Assembly (NCBI GenBank): GCA_020226215.1
Contig: CM035230.1
Coordinates: 4,115,501-4,179,500 of the forward strand
Length of the DNA: 64,000 nucleotides
Source: Sindora glabra
Taxonomy: Eukaryota; Streptophyta; Magnoliopsida; Fabales; Fabaceae
Reading direction: 5' to 3'
Of the stretch, positions 34,433-47,470 are shown piece by piece. Position numbers and translations under genes: made by a program. The notes beneath the pieces are model-generated. The model had not been told where the DNA came from. It searched no databases and worked only from the letters and a program-made list of their open reading frames with translations. Numbering within the stretch: the first letter of the stretch is position 1; every line of letters begins with the position of its first letter.

Positions 34433-35906
34433 TGTTAGTGTGTATGCCCTAAAACCAATCATATTGGTGATTGTAATTTTGAATCATGTTATTTTAATGG
34501 CAATTCCAATTATTATATTTATATATATTGTCTGCGTAATATATTCAATTATGATAATAACCTTAGAATAATTGTATTCTTAAATGTCCCTAGTCATATA
34601 TCATTGTGGATTAGGTTGCTTTGATATGTTAAGACTAGCATGTGTGAAGACTTATATGGGATATTAAGTTTACACATGAGTACAAGTTAGAGAACTTGTA
34701 TACTGGACCGACCCATATTAAGAACACTACATGGATCGTTATATGAGTGTCATAAGTGGTTCTTAGTGATCATTATTAATATGGTCCTTTGACCTGAGAT
34801 CATCAAGGTTCCCTACATGTGAGTTTCATATTTTGATACTATTCTATGTCACTAATGGTTGAGTGAATGCAAAGGTAGATATTGGATATGTCACATATCA
34901 TGCGAAGGGATTTGTGTGATCAAGATGGGATTTGTCCCTCCTATATAACAGGAGCAACATCTATGGGCCCCTTGATTAAGTAAAGCTGAGAAAATGCATG
35001 GCCATGCTCAGATGAATTGACATGGGATGTCGATTACATTTGTTTCAGTCAGCTTACTTAGGAATCAAGAAACCTTAAGATTGGGCTATACGGGAATGAC
35101 ACGGTCCATGTCTCGTGCTCAATCTAAATGTATAGGACAAAAGGACATAGGTGATGATCACATGTAAAGGTTTAGTTAAATCACCGACTTTCTCATTGCT
35201 TGGGTAACAATGATGTGTTGCTAGACACCAATCATTGTTTATGATCATTAATATGATTAATGGTCATTGCCAACGTAATGAAAGCCTATAGGGTCGCACA
35301 CTTAGAGCCTAGTAAATTTGAAATTAATAGACCAAATTGTTTGGGCTTAATATCTGGGAATTCATGTTATAATTATAAGGCCCAATAGTAAGCCTATAAT
35401 TGTACATGGAATAAAGCTCAAATAGGTTAGGTTTTTCTATGCACCTATTTAAATAGGTTTGTTGGGTAATAATAGGATTATTATCATTATTCACGCACCC
35501 CAAAAGGCATAGAAAAACCCTAGCACCTCTCCTTGACCAAAACCCCTGAAGAGGCATAGCTAGCACTACGAGGTGAAAGGAGATCAATTCCAACCGGTGT
35601 GTGTAGTGGACATTCATCGGTGATTCACGGGTTCGTGTGGATATCATAGAGGTGCAGCCACATTAAACGTTGCACTGGTGATTTGATCTTCTAGTTTCTA
35701 TTCCGGTTCGTGATTTGGAGAGCAGATTGGATTGGAAAATGGACAGAAGCAGATCGAATCAGAGCTGTGTAGCGGACAGAAGATTTTTGGCCAAAAGGTA
35801 TAAACCCTAATCCCTAATCTATGGCGTTCTAAATTCGCATGGATCCTTGGTGGAAATCGTGCAAAATTTTATTCTGCTATGCATGTATGATGCGCGATTT
35901 CCAGCA
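34433..35906 (+). repeat. 3' LTR of copia-2
   Basis: A 1474 bp LTR, TGTTAGTGTG...GATTTCCAGCA. It is the intact reference copy for the deleted 5' LTR and for the solo LTR at 850-2293. Confidence 0.96.
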
Positions 35907-36052
35907 TTTGGAAGTATTATCCTAGTAGGATTAGGAATGTGGTATGCCTTAATTCTATAAAAGGAACTTGAAGGCAGCACTTTATAGACACACATTAGCT
36001 ACCATTAAACCCTAAAATCACTCAAGAAAATGCACTAATCCTAATCCTAGTG

Positions 36053-38950
36053 TGTAACATCCTAAAATTTTAGTTCTATAAATTTTTATATTTATGAATA
36101 TGTATTTATTTGATTAGTGATTGAATTTGAATTTCTTTTCCTTCAGAGGATTTTGAAATCTTTAAATAATAATACTAAAAATATGTGAAAGGTAATTATT
36201 TTTATATGAGTATTTTTATAATGAATTCCTCAGTCATTGGAAGTAATTATTTTAGAAGTTATAAAAAAATGATTGAAAATAATTATTTTTGAGATATTGA
36301 ATGAATTTAGTTTATGAAAGAAAATAATATAGTAATTTTCTTCTTGTTTCGTAATTTTATTTGTTTCGGCCAGCAACAGCCACTTGGTTTCAAATTTTTT
36401 TTGTTTCTTTCTTGTTAAAGTCGGTTCTCTCCGTTACTACAGCTTTCTAGTTGTTGCTTTTTCTCTCATCTCATGTGTCTCTCTCTCTTTATTTTAATGC
36501 TATTTTATTTTACCTCTCTAGCTTTTCTTTTCTCTCAACACGTGGATCCCTTCCTTTTTTTTCCTGCAGCTTCTAAAACATTCTACCGTCAATACTGCTG
36601 TTGTTTCTAGAAAATATATATATATATATCCCTTTCACCGCCTCTGCTGAACTTATTCATTTTTACTCTCTTCTGCATTCCGCTTTCTCAATTCGGAACA
36701 GAGTCTCCCTCAGGTTCCTATCTTCTCTCTCATTCTGGTTTTCTTTTTCTTCTCTTCTTTCTAACCGGAACAGCTTCTTTCTCAATTCCAAGTGCTGGTT
36801 GCTTTATGCCACTGCACTTGAGCTCTCTCTCTTCTTCCTCCTCTCCTTTGCTTACCACCACAAACTGCTGCTGTACCACCCACGAACTATGGATGCATGA
36901 GCGAGAGGAAGAAGCTGGTATCAAGGCTCCTACGCCATGGAGCGTGAGTTCGTCCATCACGTCACCAACGAGCTGTCTCCCATCGCCTCTCTTCTGGTTT
37001 TCTGGTTTGGCCAACTTCCTCTGTTTTCCACCTTCCTCCGTTGCAACTGTGTTATTAGGAGAGCGTCTCCGTCACACGCGCTACCTTGCTAACAATGAAT
37101 TTCCAGTGACATGAAAGCTAGCTTGATAGCAACGCGAATGGAGACTGCAGAGTAGGGAGGCCAAATGGTTATTCGTATTGTTCTTTCTTCTTGCTGTGAT
37201 GCCAACTTCAGCTGTTGCCGGCGTCCTGTTACGCTTTTGTTTCCCTTTTGTTACTGTTGTTTCATCTTGCTCCTACCTTCGGCCAGACGTGAGCAACTGT
37301 TGCTCCTTGTTACTGCTGGCGTCGGTGCTGTTTGGAAGCTTCACCAGATGCAAGAACATGCCGGGTTCTCCACGGGCAGTGTCGAACCAGTAGGTAGAGG
37401 TAGAAGGTCTTCCTTCATGTTCAGCTGCTCCTATTCCGTGCTGCACCATGACGTACAGCGAGGGAAGGAGCCGCAAGTTTGGTTTGCGAAAAAGTCACGT
37501 GAAGTTGACATGTTGACAGGAACTGCTAAGTTACAGTGTAAAATATCATTGTCTGCTTTGTTTTACCGGTACTGTGGCAAGGTTCTTTTGTCGGCGACGC
37601 TCCGGCAAAATTATTTGACATGGGAAAATAAGAGAGAGTGGGAATTTAAAACGGGAATGTTTCAAAGTAACAAGATAGACGGAAGCAAAGGAATTGGAAA
37701 TCTTCGAATAGATGCTTTAGAGGTATTCGTAGACGAATTTACCAAGTGAGTATATATCTCATCATTAACTTTATCTTAATATAAAATGATTTATGGGTAT
37801 TATTGTTATTAGTAATGTCGATTTATTCTTATTATTTGAAATTAGTTTTATGATATAAGAATAATTAGTTGATGATAATTGATAGTGGGTTAGAGTGCGT
37901 AGCGAAAGCACGATTACGCCATTAGTAGCCATTAATTAATTAATTGTGAAAGAACTGTAATGATTTTGTTACATGCTTTAATGGCTCGTGATGGTTGAAT
38001 AGTTATTTATGTGAACTTATATTGAATTTAGTGGGAAAACTAGAGTGAAGCTTTAGCGAAATTGCTACATTATGAATTGAGCCTTATGAGGTATATGGAA
38101 AATGGTGAAATGTACTAGAGCAATGATATTGAATATCATGATCTATGATGAAAGGACGTTGTGATATCCGGATGAGAAATTCCCGGTAAACAGAGATGGA
38201 ATAGATATATAATCGATTTGAGAGTCGGTTGAGAAATCCTTGGCTAACAATTCAGAAGATTGCAAGAAGGATTGGAGAGTCAGATGACAAATCTTTAGTT
38301 AATGGCTAAAAAGTATAGAATTGATTTAGATACTATAGAATAGTTATATGTGTGTTCATTGTATTGAGCATATGGCATAAGATAATTATTTGTGATTGAT
38401 ATTTTTTTATGATGTGATTGTGATGACTTGCTTATATTTGAACCTTAATGCATGTTTGTGTATGATACCTACCCGGAATGGGTAATATATGGTTCGAGTG
38501 TTGATAGAAAGTTGAGACTCCTATGATTGTGCCACAGAACCTCTACTTTGGGATATGGTTTCATATATCTTCGGAATCCAAAAGATGGTTTGCTATTACT
38601 TTTAATATATCTCATTGATTACTTGTAAGATAGTGGTAGTTATATGCTCACTGGGTTCATAGAACTCACTCTTTTATTTTTATTTTAATATTTTTAGGTT
38701 TACATCCATGGAGAATCAAAGACTGCCTTAGTATGGGATTTGATAGTTGGGACTAGAGTTAATAGTCAAATAGAGTTTTGATGAATTATATGATGTGATG
38801 AATTAATTGTATACGTATAAGTGTGAAATTAAATTGTTCTATGTGATCTTGTCATATTTGAAAATTAGATAGGAAGAATAATAATAGTTAAGGCTTGTGG
38901 AAACCGATATCGGGATCCACGCCGGTCACGGTCAAAAGTGGGTCGTGACA
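36053..38950 (+). mobile_element. Solo LTR, gypsy-like family A copy 2
   Basis: A 2898 bp TG...CA segment (TGTAACATCCTAAAA...GTGGGTCGTGACA) with a perfect TAGTG target duplication (36048-36052, 38951-38955), inside the copia-1-family solo LTR. Its second half matches family A elsewhere: the GCTCACTGGG region near 38647, CATGGAGAATCAAAG near 38708 and AAGGCTTGTGG near 38890, which recurs reversed near 52515. No internal region is attached. It holds a pyrimidine-rich, less AT-rich stretch (36600-37560) and a 194-codon open frame (37165-37749) without recognisable domains. Confidence 0.9.
37165..37749 (+). other. 194-codon open frame inside family A LTR copy 2, no known function
   Basis: It begins MVIRIVLSSCCDANFSC and ends VFVDEFTK. 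The N-terminal part is rich in Cys, Leu and Phe, as expected from translating a pyrimidine-rich tract, and a second frame overlaps it (37178-37393). I recognise no domain. The corresponding parts of the other two family A LTRs have no matching frame. It is most likely a chance opening in the least AT-rich part of the LTR, though a captured gene fragment cannot be excluded. Confidence 0.3.
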
Positions 38951-39218
38951 TAGTGAGAGAGACGTATCCTAGCAGATTCGTGGAAGGTAAGAAGTCATTG
39001 TTCACTTCGTGTGGATACCATAGAGACGTTGTACCTTTTGGCCGATATTTGATTTGTGATTCATCTCGGTCTCCTAAATTTTTGTTCAGAAAGAACATGA
39101 GCACACAAAAGGTAGAACTCTAACATTGATTTATACCTTTTTACATGGATCCTTAGAAGGATTTGGATTAAAATTTTAATTTTTTGCTATATATGATGAT
39201 CCAAATTCCTACATTCAA

Positions 39219-40353
39219 ATAGTATATTGAAAAATGTATAGTTTATAGACATCTAGCAAGATAAAAAGCAGTCATCATTTTTATTTGGTTATTTTTTTCA
39301 AAATTCAGGAGGCTAAAGAACTATTAAAGAATGGGCAAAAGTCATTATAGCTACTCACCTTGGAATCCACCTCAAAATGTAACAAAACTATATTCTCCCT
39401 TTCAATATCTATAATATTTTGATTAAGAAAACAAAGTTATTATCTCCTATGTTTAAAACTAAGAATAAGATATAACAAATTTATAATGTCTAACCTAGTT
39501 TATAATGAAATGGGCTTTATTCTTTCTTATTCTTTTATTCTTTTTATGCAATAATTTTTGTTTAATTTTTTAATATGAAAATGGGAAATTAGTAATTAAA
39601 GTGTGAACATGTTTCATATTCAGCCTTAGAGTTAAGTTAATGTTAGGAAGAGATACCTAGCATACATAGAAGAGTCTATCAAATGCATATCCTCAATGTG
39701 GTCCTTAAATATGTTCTTGAGACCTTCTATTTTTCAAAAATTTATTACCTGATTAAGGAAAAAAATACTTATTAAGATGACTTCATCAGTCTAAGCTTAT
39801 CATCCTTCAACATATAAATATTAAACACATTAACCTATTTAATGTATCTAAGGTTCTTCCTATTGCCCCACTCAACATCTCTTGGACTTGTAATGCATGT
39901 TACAACATGTGAACATTCAAAAACACTTCTATTTCACCTTGTTAAGGTACACCACTCTCATATTTAGCACTAAAAAAGACCCAAAACCCCTATATACTAT
40001 TATAGAACATCATGAGATTAATTAATGTCATACATGAAAAAATAGAAATTGATATATACACTGCACTTTATTTTTTAGGATGAATATATCTTTTCTCTAA
40101 CAATGCAAAATATCTTACAAAATAATCTATTATCCATCCTAAAATTAAGTGCTTTCTATTAGAATGGAATAAATAGTACCATATGAGGTTGTTATAATGG
40201 AATTCATTATATTCTAATTCTAGCATGTTGTCATCCACTCGTAGTATATATCGAAATAGATAGTCTAGCTAAAAAGTGTTGCATGAATTGGCTTGAAACC
40301 TTATTCTATTTAATCTCACATAGTATCCCACTCATTTCCTTTGTATCATTTAG
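39219..40353. other. Unassigned AT-rich host stretch between two LTRs
   Basis: No coding similarity. It contains a second copy of a 27 bp segment (39218-39244) that also lies left of the solo LTR (25491-25517), and of TATATTCTCCCTTT...ATAATATTTTGATTAA (39389-39425, compare 25399-25486). It may belong to the 5' part of the CACTA element further right, but I found no TIR to prove it. Confidence 0.4.
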
Positions 40354-40358
40354 CAAGT

Positions 40359-43300
40359 TGTAATAACCTATAGGAGTCATCTTTAGAAAATACCTTAAGT
40401 GAATTAAAATTTTTAAATAGGTATTATATTAGAAAAAACCTATATTAAAAAATTCGATAGGAAAATTGAGTGAAATTCAGGAGCATCATAGGAGTAATTT
40501 TAATGTAAGCTTAACTAGAATTTTTATGAAAATTTTATTAGGAAAAAATATATTAAATTCTAATTAAAAACCTAATAATAGATTTAAAAAAATTTGTATA
40601 GGAAATTATTGGAATTCCATCACCTAGTAAACTGAAAAATAAGAAATTAAACTTGAAAATTTAAATGAATTAATTTAAAAACCCTTGAATTGACTTAAAC
40701 TAATTATTCTAGGCTTAAAATGAGTATGAAAGTTCAGAAATAAAGATAAAAAAAATCTAAAATTTTGAGGGTAAAAATACAAGAAAATAAAAATTTTGGG
40801 GCAAATATGTAATAAATCATTTTGTATTTTTAAGTAATTAATTTTTTATTAGTATTGAGTAGGTTTCACCTAATTTTTGGAGGTCCGAATTTGATTTATT
40901 GGGCCCAAAAATATGGGCCTAAGCTTCTAAAAGAAGCTAAAGACCTGAGTGAGAAAAAGGCAAAACTAAGAGCTAAATTGTGATAACTCCTTTTTATCTT
41001 TTAGGATGGCTTATTTTTATTAGGTGCTTAGGTTATCATTTTCCAATTTTAAGGCAAACATGGATGTCCAAATTGGCTGGCCAAATTTCCAGGTATTTTC
41101 CTAAAAATCAATAAATAATAAGCAAATTAAAGATTTTTTTTAATTAGGGTTTTAGTGTTATAGATGTATGATGGGGCCATTTAAAGAGTAAAAAATTCTG
41201 CTCCTTTTAGCTAGAAAACCATGAGTCTTCTTAGCCCCTTCACCAAGGTTTTCAACTTCTCTAATTATTTCAAGAATTCCCTAATTGATTTCTTCAAATT
41301 TTTTACAAGGTAAACATGCTTTCTTCTTCTTTCCTTCATGTTTTCATGGGAAATTCTTCTTTAAATTTTCTAAAATGGAATTTATAATTTTGATTGGAGT
41401 TCAATTGCCCCTAGTGAGTATCAAGTATATTAGAATGTTTAAAAAAATTCAATTTGAGTGGCAACTATCTCTTTTCTTTAGAGTTTTCCAAAGAAAAGTG
41501 ATAAAAATGGTGATTTATGATAATATTGTTGTGATTTTATGTGTGGCCATGTATGAAGACATAGTTCTAATTTATGCCTTTTTTAATTTTGTTTAATGAT
41601 GTTACGATATTATTAGATTGATAAAGTTAGTGGAAGAAGTTTCAATAAAATATATTGTAAGATGATCATAGGAAAGTTTAGAAACAAAATTCTATTAAGT
41701 GGATTTATTAACATATTTCTATTTACCCTTTTAAAATCATGTTTGGGATTTTTTTTAATTATATATTTTGATGTTTTAATGTCTTAAATGATGTTAGGAT
41801 ATGTGAGAAAAAATTTTAGAATTTTTAGAAAATTTTAGAAATTTAAAAAGTGAATGTTTAAGAGCCTAGGAGAAATGAAGCCATAATAGGATGCTAACAA
41901 ATTTTGTTTTTGTTCTTGGGAGATTTGGGTAACCAAATAATGGAAAAAAATTATGAAAATTGGTGTACTTACCCTTCCATATGTTATGAAACTCATAGCC
42001 AGACTTGGTTATATTTGAAGCTCATCTAGTTATCCAATAAAATTTTCTATTTTAAGTGCTCCAATGCAATCCTGATTCTAGACCTTATCTATTTTGTCTT
42101 GAGTTTGGAAATTTTTGAACATCAAATGACCAAGAAAAATTATGAAAATTATACAATATATTATCTAGGATGTTAGCAAGTTTGTGTCAAAATTTGATGG
42201 CAATTGGAGTTAACTTGATTATCCAAATGATAAATTTGTTTTGATAGCTTCAGTGTTATCCTAATGTTATAGCTTTAAGTTCATGCTTTTGGTGCATGGT
42301 GAAACTCATGAAAATTAATTGTATAACAATTGAGTTATTCATTATCTAACATGTTAGGGATGCTATACTAGAATTTGGTAATTTATGGAAGAGGTTTGAA
42401 TATTAAAAAAGTCCTTCCATTACATGACACTTTATGCTGGCCCTATTTTGAGAGTGTGCTTTCACTTCTGTGTGAATAGTACCAGACAACCATAATGGTG
42501 TAAGATGATTGACCTATGATGATTCATAATGGATTAGTAAGATGTCAAGGGTTTTAGATAAATTTTTTATGAAAGTTGGAATGAGTCTAAGTGGTGAAAA
42601 AGGGATTTACTTATGAATACTCCTTTATGGTTTAATAAGGCTTTTGGATTAGTGAAGTATGTTTTGAATTAATATCATATACTTATTATTCAAATAGCTT
42701 TTAGTATTGAAATAATCATATTCTATATCTATTGTTAAAATATTTATTAAAATGCTTATGGTTAAGTTGATATTTTGACTATGCTTATGATATGTCCTAA
42801 CAGAATGCATGATTGATGCCTATGGTGTCCCAACATAATTGATGCCTATGGTTTCTTAATATGGTTGATGCCTATGATGACTTGATACTTATTTGTTATG
42901 TATGGAGAAAATATATATTCTTCATGTGACTTATTCCTAGGAGGAGGGATATAAGATAGGACCGAAGTTATGAGAGGGAAGAAGGGTATAAGGAGGGACC
43001 AAAGTTATAAGGGGAAAAACTTAAGTACCGACTATAGCCATTTATCTCAATAATTTGAATAAATATCATTTTAAAGAAGGTATCATCAATAATTTATTAT
43101 ATGATGAATATTTGAATATATCAATATATATTTAATCTATTATAGGAAAAACTCTTTAAAAAAAAGGGGAAGTAGCCATTCACTAAGTAATTTTTATTAC
43201 TCATACTCGTGTGTGCCATTTTTTTTGTAGATACTAATTATGGTCTCGATGAGATGAATTGACATATGAGCTAAAATCCTTTCCTCACTTCATAAAGGTG

Positions 43301-43601
43301 CACCAAAAGAATAGTATGTGATAGTTTGGTTTATTTGGCAAGAAGTACTCTTTCTTAGAATGTTATGTATATACTATTATTAGCATATTTTGCATACTTT
43401 TTGACTTATGTACATGTTTCTCTATATCAATTTATATTTCAATACTTATATAACTATGAGTATTTTCCTACTATATGTATAATAGTAGAAGTGGTGAGAA
43501 AGTCATAGAGTGTGAAGGCTTGTAAAGGTATTTAGTTAATAGATCTACATTAATTAGATATCTTCATACTGCTCACAATGTCGTAAAGTTAGGTCATGAC
43601 A
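40359..43601 (+). mobile_element. Solo LTR, gypsy-like family B copy 2
   Basis: A 3243 bp segment from TGTAATAACCTATAGG to GTTAGGTCATGACA, with a perfect CAAGT target duplication (40354-40358, 43602-43606) and no attached internal region. It matches, in reverse, the LTR at 1-3809. Internal short repeats include three copies of GATGCCTATG (42814-42876) and a purine-rich duplicated segment (about 42951-43012). The open frame 41285-41596 is hydrophobic, has no recognised domain and is probably chance. It lies just upstream of the CACTA pseudogenes and may be inserted in that element. Confidence 0.9.
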
Positions 43602-43854
43602 CAAGTGCACTTTATTGGTATGTTTAGTCATTGTTTAAGCTAGATATTCCTATATAATTATCTATCTTCTTTTTTTCCTTTTTTTATACTTTACGATCCT
43701 TAAAAAGGATAAAACTCTTATTACATGATTTGTATATTTCCTTTTTGGCAAATAGAGAAAGAGCTGATAGATTGTGTTATTAATAGATGTTGATATTGTC
43801 ATAATTTATATAACCTTTTATTTTATGTTTTTTTTTTCATTTTAGTTAATTATC

Positions 43855-46800
43855 ATGGAAAGCTATAAGAATAGGGAGCAGATAAATTGTGATAGACTTA
43901 ACAAAGAATATCTAGAAAGGGTAAAAGAGTTTATAATCATTGCTTTTAAGAAAAAAATGATGGAGAAAAAATTTTGTGCCTTTGTCAACAATGTATGTTG
44001 CAATCTTTTGTTAATCAAGAACAAGCATATGATCATCCGGTGGTGTATGGTATTATTCCATCATATGACATTTGGCTTTGTTATGGGGAATCCATTAATG
44101 TATCAAAACCAAAGACCATGAAGCTTTTAAGGGTGACGATCTGGTTAGAATGACATATGATACATTTAGGAGATTGTCCCAAGCATCAGATATGGAGTTT
44201 GAAACTAGCAATTTAGTTAAACCAATGTTAGAAGGAACTAATCCTTTACCATCAAAAAATAATCATCCAAAGGTTGACAAATTTAAGTGATTGATGAAAG
44301 ATGTAGATGAAGAATCATACGTAAGGTATGAGAAATTCACTAAACTTTCTTTTTTGCTAGAACTTTATCACTTGAAAATTCTATTTAAATGGAAGAGTGA
44401 ATCCTTAAATTCTTTACTTAGGCTTTTCAAAAAAGCATTTCCTAAAGGTGAAAAGCTACTTAAGTTTATACATGAAATATATAAAATCATTAATGAACTA
44501 GGTTTTAAGCATTAAAAAAATTCATGCATGCCCTAATAATTGTATGCTATTTAGAAAAAGAAAAGGCTAAGGATGATGCAAGCTTGATATATGAAACCTT
44601 TAGGTGGAAAGATGATAAGAATGGCACTAAAGGCAAAACTCCTATAAAAGTAAAGAAGGGAAAAATTGCAGCAAAGGTTTTAAGGCATTTCCCTTTGGTA
44701 CCAAGGTTGCAAAGGTTATTTATGTCATTTAAAACTTTTGATTTCATGAGATGGCATTCTAAGGAATGCAATAAAGATACTATTTTATGACATTCAGCTA
44801 ACTCAGAAGCATCTTTTGTTTTACATAATATAGAATTTGCTAAGGACCCCTGCAATATTTGACTTAAATTAGTTAGGGATGGATTTAACTTTTATGGCAT
44901 AATGCAAAGTGTTTGTAGCACATGGTTAATGATTTTAATGCCTTATAATTCACTTCCATGGTTACATATGAAGCAATTATCTTTCATTCTTTCATTATTC
45001 ATTCCAAGACTAAAAAGACTCACAAATAACATTGATGTATACTTAAAACCTCTCATAGAAGAGTTGATAAAATTATAGGAAGTAAAGGTTGAAACTTAGG
45101 ATGCATCAACCAATGAAACATTTCATATGCAAGCAACTAACATATGGACTATAAATTATTTTCTAGCATATGGTACATTATCTAAATTGAGTACTTATGA
45201 TTGATTTGCATGTCCTATTTGCAATATAGACACATCCTCTATTAGATTAAAATATGGTAAAAAAATTTATTATTTATGCCATTAGTGTTACTTGAGACTA
45301 GGACATAAATCTAGACTATATGCAAAATCATTTTATGGAACCAAAGAGTTAAGTCTTGCACTATCTATATCAGGATCAATAATTCTAGATCAATTTGAGA
45401 ACATCAACTTTGCTTTAGGTGGACATGCAAATGTTACTTGGGTTAAGGCTCATACACGGTGGAAGAAGAGCATTTTTTTAAAAAAATATGTGTGATAACT
45501 TGGTTTATACAATGCTGAATATTGACCAAAAATTGAAAGATAACCTAAGTACTTTACTTGATTTAAAAGAGATGAATATTAGATTAGAGTTATAGCCCTA
45601 TCTATGAGCTTATGGAAGAATATATCTCCCTCCAACTTCTTTCCAATTATCCTTATATGAGAAAAGGATGTTTTATGAATTACTAAAAAAAGTGAAATTC
45701 CCACAAGGCTATGCATCAAATGTTGCATATTGTATTTGTAAACACAAATTATTAGGACTAAAAATTTATGATTATCATGTTTTGATGTAAGAACTTCTAC
45801 CTCTTGTGATGCACTTAACTTTGCATGAAAAAGTAAGCTTTATTTTGATTAAATTATGCACAATATTTACATATAATGTGGTAAAGTTCTTTAAGTGAAA
45901 AAATTACAGTTTCTTAAAGAAAAAAGTGTATTACTACTATGTCATTAGGAGAAAATACTCCTCTCATCATTTTTTACAATCATGGGGCACTTATTTATTC
46001 ACTTAGCAAATGAAGAAAGACTTGCTAGGCCAGTGCATTATAGATGGATGTACCCAATTAAGAGGTAAGAAGTATTTGATTAAAGTAAAAAATATAAATT
46101 TAAAATAAATCATAATCTTGGCGTCATTTGACTTTTATTTAGGTATTTATCTACATTAAAATCATATGGTTGTAATCATGCACACTAAGAAGGTTCAATA
46201 GCAGAAGCATATATTGCAAGTAAATGTTTAACATTTTGTGCACCATACTTAAAAAGGTGTTAAGTTAAGGTTTTATTAGTCAAGAAGAGATAAAAATGTC
46301 TAACAATTTGAAGAGAATTAAGAAAGATGTCTCCATCCTTGTGTTAGGAAAACAAATGGTAAGATTGATGTCTTTATGTTAGATGATAAAACATAGTTAC
46401 AAACACATCAATGCATATTGTTTAATTGTAAATCTAATATGGTTAAAACCTAAAAAAGATGAGTGAAAGAACATTAAGTTAATGCTTGAATGGTACATAC
46501 ATCCGATGTTAGTATTCTATTATGCTATGAATATGTAGTGAATATATTATTGACATCAAAAGATCAAATCATAAGTATTACTTTAAATATCATAAGCTAC
46601 GATCTATAGATTTTGAAATATTTTGTGATTAGTTCAACGAGCGAGTAAGTAGTTAGCTTTAACTAACATTAATTTATAATAACAAAGCTTTGAATTCCAT
46701 TTATTTTTTAATCTATTTTTTTTTTGCTTTCATTTTTTTTGTAAAAAACTAGGTAGAGGAGATAACATCTAACAAAGAAATAATTAATCATATTAAAGTT

Positions 46801-47470
46801 CTTGCTCAAGGTCCAAGTTATATTAGAAATAGGTTTAAGGCTTTTAATACAAATAATGGATATCAATTTTGAATAAAAGATTCTGAGAAATCCATGAAGA
46901 CACAAAAATAATGGCGTTATGGTCATCTCAAACTCTAGAAGCTATTCAAGTGTAAGTGATAATGCCCTTAAAGGAAGGTCCTTTCACCTATTATGGCAAT
47001 TGAATAACATAGTCTAATTGAATTAATATGAAAACTTTAAGGTTGTTTTATTCAAATGTGACTGGGTTGATATGACCACTGATAGAGGAGTTAAGAAAGA
47101 TACATTAGGGTTTATACTTGTCAATTTTTCATATTTGATACACATTGGCCATTAAATGTATAATAAACCTTTTATATTTCTACTATAAGGTCAACAAGTG
47201 ATATATGTACAAGATCCTAAGGATCATGAATAATTTGTTCCTAGGCTAATTAAGCTAAGAGATATTTTTGACATAGAAAAAGAAAAGGATACACAAGTTA
47301 AATCATCCATGGAAAATCATTTGCCTCACTCCAATGAAATTGAATATGCTTCAAAACTAAAGCATGGCACTCTTGATTGGTTAAGAAGTAATATTGATAG
47401 TATAGAAATTGATCTCAACTAATATTTTACTTAACCATTAAATGAATGTGAAGTTAACATTAATGAGACA
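43855..47470 (+). pseudogene. CACTA TNP2-like transposase pseudogene
   Basis: Remains of the large transposase that cuts CACTA ends. Reading across frames: an N-terminal En/Spm transposase-associated domain (43855-44120), then the Transposase_21 domain with KLSFLLELYHLKILFKWKS (44345-44400), LLRLFKKAFPKGEKLL (44416-44463), IHACPNNCMLF (about 44520-44552), KVLRHFPLVPRLQRLF (44674-44721) and IDVYLKPLIEEL (about 45032-45067). Further on are KFPQGYAS (about 45700), ARPVHYRWMYPIKR (about 46027-46064), an intron at 46065-46142, EGSIAEAYIA (about 46193) and a DUF4216-like tail with LFKCDWVD (about 47050-47073) and QQVIYVQDP (about 47190). Stops and frameshifts are frequent, so it cannot be functional. 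Preservation of motifs over 3.6 kb makes the identification secure. Confidence 0.88.
46065..46142 (+). other. Ancestral intron in the TNP2-like pseudogene
   Basis: A 78-base GT...AG segment (GTAAGAAG...TTATTTAG) splits the conserved YPIKRY...LK motif. Joining 46064 to 46143 restores the frame across the motif (Arg codon AG|G). Confidence 0.7.

Larger units (their letters stand above)
26768..35906 (+). mobile_element. Ty1/copia retrotransposon copia-2, complete in outline but broken
   Basis: A 9139 bp element with two LTRs, primer-binding sites, leader, gag-pol remnant and polypurine tract, flanked by a perfect TTTGG target duplication (26763-26767, 35907-35911). It sits inside the copia-1-family solo LTR. 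Its LTRs differ by about 39 substitutions over about 1285 aligned bases by hand count (about 3%), so it is older than copia-1. The 5' LTR has a 189 bp deletion and its end is triplicated together with the primer-binding site. Gag-pol has one frameshift and three stops. Proteins and LTRs are related to copia-1, and termini and internal LTR blocks are recognisably similar, so the two are sister families. Confidence 0.95.
25533..39213 (+). mobile_element. Solo LTR of the copia-1 family, opened by two later insertions
   Basis: Starts TGTTGGTGTGTGTCC at 25533 and ends CAAATTCCTACA at 39213, following the copia-1 LTR (reverse-complemented) throughout. It holds copia-2 (26768-35906) and a family A solo LTR (36053-38950). 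Removing both, with one target duplication each, leaves 1634 bp, against 1657 and 1671 bp for the copia-1 LTRs, so the reconstruction is complete. Flanks are TTAAA (25528-25532) and TTCAA (39214-39218), a 5 bp duplication with one mismatch. No copia-1 internal sequence is attached. It is visibly more diverged than the two LTRs of copia-1 itself. Confidence 0.93.

Noticed and set aside
36601..37114. Overlapping open frames on both strands in family A LTR copy 2
   Set aside because: They overlap in several frames within a pyrimidine-rich tract and show no domains, so they are composition artefacts.
41285..41596. 103-codon open frame as a host gene
   Set aside because: It is low-complexity and hydrophobic, has no recognisable domain, and lies wholly inside a solo LTR.
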